Shown here in pieces: positions 6,172 through 9,277 of a DNA stretch of 9,277 nucleotides (the stretch's first letter is position 1; every line of letters begins with the position of its first letter). The notes under the pieces are model-generated. The model made no database searches. It had not been told where the DNA came from and saw only the letters and a list, made by a program, of their open reading frames with translations. This stretch comes from an uncultured Clostridia bacterium (GTDB lineage: Bacteria; Bacillota; Clostridia; Oscillospirales; Acutalibacteraceae). The DNA lies in assembly GCA_946410005.1 (NCBI GenBank), contig CAMJYS010000026.1:1-9277 (forward strand), in the 5' to 3' direction. Position numbers and translations under genes: made by a program.

Positions 6172-7980
6172 ATGATAACAAAAGATAAAATTAGGAATTT
6201 CAGTATAATTGCGCATATAGATCATGGCAAATCTACACTTGCCGATAGAATATTAGAATTAACCGACTCAGTATCCGCAAGAGAAATGGAAAATCAGTTG
6301 CTTGATAACATGGAACTCGAAAGAGAACGTGGGATAACTATAAAATCCCACGCAGTAAGCTTGTATTATAAAGCTGATGACGGCGAAGAATATCTTTTTA
6401 ATTTAATAGATACTCCCGGTCATGTCGATTTCAATTACGAAGTTTCAAGGTCATTGGCGGCTTGCGAAGGAGCAATTTTAGTTGTAGATGCATCGCAAGG
6501 AGTAGAAGCGCAAACCCTTGCAAATACTTATTTAGCACTTGATGCGGGACTTGAAATAATACCGGTAATAAACAAAGTCGATTTACCTAGCGCAGACCCG
6601 GATAGAGTCAGCAAAGAAATTGAAGATATTATCGGAATTCCTTGCGACGATGTTCCGAAGGTTTCGGCCAAAACAGGTAAAAATATAAAAGATGTTTTAG
6701 AAAGTGTTGTCAAAAATGTTCCGGCTCCTGTTGGGGATTCATCTAAACCCTTAAAAGCTTTGATTTTCGATTCATATTATGATTCATATAAGGGCGTAGT
6801 GGTTTACGTCAGAATAGTTGACGGGGTTGTAAAAACGGGCGATAAAATTAAATTTATGGCCGGAAAAGAATCGTTTGTCGTAACGGAATGCGGTATGTCT
6901 AAGGCAACAAATCTTGAGCCGACAGGAGTTTTAAGTGCAGGAGAAGTTGGATATATAGCGGCTTCAATAAAAAGCGTAAGTTCAGCAAAAGTCGGCGATA
7001 CAATAACGCTAGAACAAAAACCTGCGGATTCGCCACTTCCGGGATACAGAGAAGTCAACCCGATGGTGTTCTGCGGAATTTATCCGCTTGATGGTTCTAA
7101 ATACGGAGACTTAAAAGACGCACTCGAAAAATTAAAATTAAGCGACGCATCACTTTCTTACGAACTCGAAACGTCAACAGCGTTAGGCTTTGGTTTCAGA
7201 TGCGGATTTTTAGGTTTACTTCATATGGAGATAATCCAAGAAAGACTGGAAAGAGAATATAACTTAGATATTATAACAACAGCGCTGAGTGTTGTTTATA
7301 AAATTTTCCTAACGGACGGAAGCACTATACTTATAGATAATCCAACGAATTACCCGTCAGTTTCGAATATACTTTATTCCGAAGAGCCAATAGCAAATGC
7401 GCATATATACGCCCCGTCGAGTTATATCGGAGCGATAATGGAACTTTGCCAAGACAGACGAGGAACATATGTCGGTATGAACTATATAGATACCGAACGA
7501 GTGGATATTCATTATAAATTACCGCTCAATGAAATAGTTTATGATTTTTTTGATGTTTTAAAGTCAAGAACTAAAGGTTATGCTTCGTTCGACTATGAAA
7601 TTTGCGGATATGAGAAATCTGATTTAGTTAAACTTGACGTTATGTTGAATGGCGACGTTGTAGATGCACTTTCGTTTATAATTCACAGAGATAAAGCATA
7701 TCAACGAGCGAGAAAAATGGTAGAAAAGTTAAAAGAAAAAATTCCGAAACATCTTTTTGAAATACCAATTCAAGCTGCAATAGGCGGAAAAATTATAGCA
7801 AGAGAAACCGTCAAAGCAATGAGAAAAGACGTTCTTTCAAAATGCTATGGCGGAGATATAACACGTAAGAAAAAGCTTTTAGAAAAACAAAAAGAAGGCA
7901 AAAAGCGTATGCGCCAACTTGGAAGCGTAGAAATACCGCAAGACGCATTTATGTCGGTTTTAAAACTCGAAGAAGAATAA
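6172..7980 (+). CDS. lepA: Elongation factor 4 (LepA), ribosome-associated GTPase
   Basis: This 602-residue translational GTPase is full length (E. coli LepA 599, Bacillus 612). The G domain is complete: G1 AHIDHGKST (14-22), G2 RGITIK (53-58), G3 DTPGH (80-84), G4 NKVD (134-137) and G5 SAKTG (165-169). Domain II, EF-G-like domains III and V, and the LepA-specific C-terminal domain follow. The latter holds the basic segment [20 protein letters not shown] and ends [16 protein letters not shown], as is typical. LepA binds ribosomes and has been linked to back-translocation, stress and 30S assembly. The gene is 31 nt after the third glycosyltransferase and 21 nt before hemW. Lack of a promoter nearby suggests it depends on upstream transcription, though a weak one inside the preceding gene cannot be excluded. 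Confidence 0.98.
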   Translation: MITKDKIRNFSIIAHIDHGKSTLADRILELTDSVSAREMENQLLDNMELERERGITIKSHAVSLYYKADDGEEYLFNLIDTPGHVDFNYEVSRSLAACEGAILVVDASQGVEAQTLANTYLALDAGLEIIPVINKVDLPSADPDRVSKEIEDIIGIPCDDVPKVSAKTGKNIKDVLESVVKNVPAPVGDSSKPLKALIFDSYYDSYKGVVVYVRIVDGVVKTGDKIKFMAGKESFVVTECGMSKATNLEPTGVLSAGEVGYIAASIKSVSSAKVGDTITLEQKPADSPLPGYREVNPMVFCGIYPLDGSKYGDLKDALEKLKLSDASLSYELETSTALGFGFRCGFLGLLHMEIIQERLEREYNLDIITTALSVVYKIFLTDGSTILIDNPTNYPSVSNILYSEEPIANAHIYAPSSYIGAIMELCQDRRGTYVGMNYIDTERVDIHYKLPLNEIVYDFFDVLKSRTKGYASFDYEICGYEKSDLVKLDVMLNGDVVDALSFIIHRDKAYQRARKMVEKLKEKIPKHLFEIPIQAAIGGKIIARETVKAMRKDVLSKCYGGDITRKKKLLEKQKEGKKRMRQLGSVEIPQDAFMSVLKLEEE

Positions 7981-8001
7981 TTTTTTATAAAAAGAGGGAC
8001 T

Positions 8002-9120
8002 ATGTTGAGTAAAAATAATTTAGGGATATATATTCATATACCATTTTGCAAATCAAAATGTCCTTATTGCGATTTTTACTCAATAACCTCTAAAAATTGC
8101 GAAAATAAATACATCGAAGCTGTTTGTAGAGAACTTTTGCGTTGGAGTAAAAAAGCTAAAAATAGAATAGTCGATACAGTTTATTTTGGCGGAGGAACCC
8201 CGAGTTTTTTGAGTACAAAAAGTATAGAAAAAATTCTAAATTGCATAAAAAAAAACTATAATTTTGCTCCAACAGAAGTGACTTTGGAGGTAAACCCTGC
8301 GGATTATATAAAGGAAGATTTCGATAATCTTTACAAAATCGGAGTAAATAGAATATCAATCGGTGCACAATCGCTTGATGACGACGAACTTGAAATTTTA
8401 GGTCGTAGACATAACTCGGAAAATATATATGAAACGTATAAAAACGCCAAACTAAGCGGATTTGAAAACATTTCTCTGGATTTAATTTTAGCTTTTCCGA
8501 CTCAAACGGAAAAAAGCGTGGAAAAATTTATAAATTTTTGTAAAAACGAAAACATTAAACATATTTCAGCGTATTTGTTGAAAATAGAAAAAGGTACAGC
8601 ATTTTATGAAAATAAAAACGATTTAAAATTTTTAGATGAAGACGCTAGTGCGGATATGTACTTATATTTTTGCGACGAAATGAAAAAATTGGGCTATAGT
8701 CACTATGAAGTATCAAATTTTTCAAAAAAGGGTTTCGAAAGTAAACATAATTTAAAATATTGGAATTTAGACGAATATATCGGAATAGGCCCGTCGGCGC
8801 ATTCGTTTTTTGACGGAAAAAGATTTTATTACGATAGCAATATTGACAGTTTCATTAGCAATGTAAACAACGAGGTTTTGAGCGAAAATTTTGATATAGA
8901 AACTGAGTATTTTATGCTTCAAATGAGGCTAAATAGCGGGATAAATAGGGAAGATTACAGAAAAAAGTTAGGTAAAAATATGCCGGAAAGATTTTTTGCG
9001 GTAGCGAAAAAGTATTCAAAAATAGGGCTGTGCGAAATAAAAAATGGCGAAAATATAAATTTTACGGATAAAGGTTTTTTAGTTTCAAATTATATTATTT
9101 CTGAAATTTTGCAAATTTAA
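8002..9120 (+). CDS. hemW: Radical SAM heme chaperone HemW
   Basis: This 372-residue protein has the radical-SAM cluster motif CKSKCPYC (C16, C20, C23) followed by DF, the form seen in HemW. True oxygen-independent coproporphyrinogen oxidase HemN has a fourth cysteine there. The SAM-binding GGGTPS is at 63-68. HNLKYW at 249-254 matches the HNxxYW motif tied to heme binding in HemW. It most likely inserts or traffics heme into respiratory proteins rather than making protoporphyrin, although databases often label it a coproporphyrinogen oxidase. Length fits the family (E. coli 378). GAGGG (7994-7998) is only 3 nt before ATG 8002; TTG 8005, one codon on, would be better spaced, so the start is uncertain by one residue. 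It directly follows lepA, a common pairing in Bacillota. No clear terminator follows. Confidence 0.93.
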   Translation: MLSKNNLGIYIHIPFCKSKCPYCDFYSITSKNCENKYIEAVCRELLRWSKKAKNRIVDTVYFGGGTPSFLSTKSIEKILNCIKKNYNFAPTEVTLEVNPADYIKEDFDNLYKIGVNRISIGAQSLDDDELEILGRRHNSENIYETYKNAKLSGFENISLDLILAFPTQTEKSVEKFINFCKNENIKHISAYLLKIEKGTAFYENKNDLKFLDEDASADMYLYFCDEMKKLGYSHYEVSNFSKKGFESKHNLKYWNLDEYIGIGPSAHSFFDGKRFYYDSNIDSFISNVNNEVLSENFDIETEYFMLQMRLNSGINREDYRKKLGKNMPERFFAVAKKYSKIGLCEIKNGENINFTDKGFLVSNYIISEILQI

Positions 9121-9151
9121 AGAAAATTTTATTTTATTTTTCAAAAAACGC

Positions 9152-9180
9152 TTGACATACCCAAATAAGCATGATATAAT
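9152..9180 (+). promoter_or_regulatory. Consensus sigma-70/sigma-A promoter of the tRNA gene
   Basis: A perfect TTGACA (9152-9157), a 17-bp spacer and a perfect TATAAT (9175-9180) are present, with the extended -10 TG at 9172-9173. Transcription would start near 9187, giving a precursor leader of about 38 nt before the tRNA. It lies just 31 nt after the hemW stop. Confidence 0.93.
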
Positions 9181-9224
9181 ACAAAATATAAGAGCTGATA
9201 AACAGCGCTTGTGGTTGTGAAGAT

Positions 9225-9277
9225 GGCGGCATAGCTCAGTTGGCTAGAGCATTCGGTTCATACCCGAAGTGTCGATG
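9225..9277 (+). tRNA. tRNA-Met (CAT anticodon), 3' end beyond the window
   Basis: The first 53 nt of a tRNA are present: 5' acceptor strand GGCGGCA (9225-9231), U8 A9, D-stem GCTC/GAGC (9234-9237 and 9247-9250) with loop AGTTGGCTA, anticodon stem TTCGG/CCGAA (9252-9256 and 9264-9268) and loop TTCATAC with anticodon CAT at 9259-9261. The variable loop GTGTC and the first four T-stem bases follow before the window stops. The body resembles elongator tRNA-Met rather than initiator. A lysidine-modified tRNA-Ile with the same gene anticodon cannot be excluded without the 3' half. Confidence 0.92.

Noticed and set aside
8002..9120. Calling this gene hemN, oxygen-independent coproporphyrinogen III oxidase
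   Set aside because: The cluster motif is followed by DF rather than the extra cysteine of HemN, and HNxxYW is present. Both point to the heme chaperone HemW.
9121..9151. A terminator after hemW
   Set aside because: The stretch is T- and A-rich but has no G+C-containing inverted repeat before its T runs; only AAAATTTT-type self-complementarity is seen.

Overview
The window reads as the left end of a draft contig from a low-GC, probably anaerobic bacterium. The first 45 bases are not genomic: they match the 3' part of the Illumina TruSeq universal (P5) adapter left in the assembly. Evidence for the host is indirect. The coding sequence is A+T rich, Shine-Dalgarno sites are strong, TTG starts are used, promoters are close to the sigma-70/sigma-A consensus, and lepA is followed by hemW, an order common in Bacillota. 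I would not name a genus or insist on the phylum from this alone.

Layout, all on the + strand: (1) 46-274, the 3' end of a gene for a BspA-type leucine-rich-repeat protein, cut by the contig end. (2) 284-412, a near-consensus promoter and a leader of about 93 nt ahead of rpsO. (3) rpsO (ribosomal protein S15), then a perfect 14-bp hairpin with a U-rich tail, then pnp (polynucleotide phosphorylase). This is the conserved rpsO-pnp pair. (4) 2882-6140, three consecutive GT2-family glycosyltransferase genes, each with one N-terminal hydrophobic segment. The first two are close duplicates and the third is more divergent. (5) lepA (elongation factor 4) and hemW (radical-SAM heme chaperone). (6) 9152-9277, a perfect consensus promoter and the first 53 nt of a tRNA with anticodon CAT (Met type), cut by the window end.

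From pnp to hemW, genes are 13 to 31 nt apart with no visible terminator, so they are probably co-transcribed. The only strong promoter I see upstream is the one before rpsO, with the rpsO-pnp hairpin as a likely attenuation or processing point. The unusual part is the block of three membrane-anchored glycosyltransferases between RNA-decay/translation genes. Charge distribution, most clearly in the third copy, suggests that the catalytic domain could lie outside the cytoplasmic membrane, which would be unexpected for a nucleotide-sugar-dependent enzyme. I found no CRISPR array, insertion sequence, phage gene or toxin-antitoxin pair. No gap between genes exceeds 300 bases.
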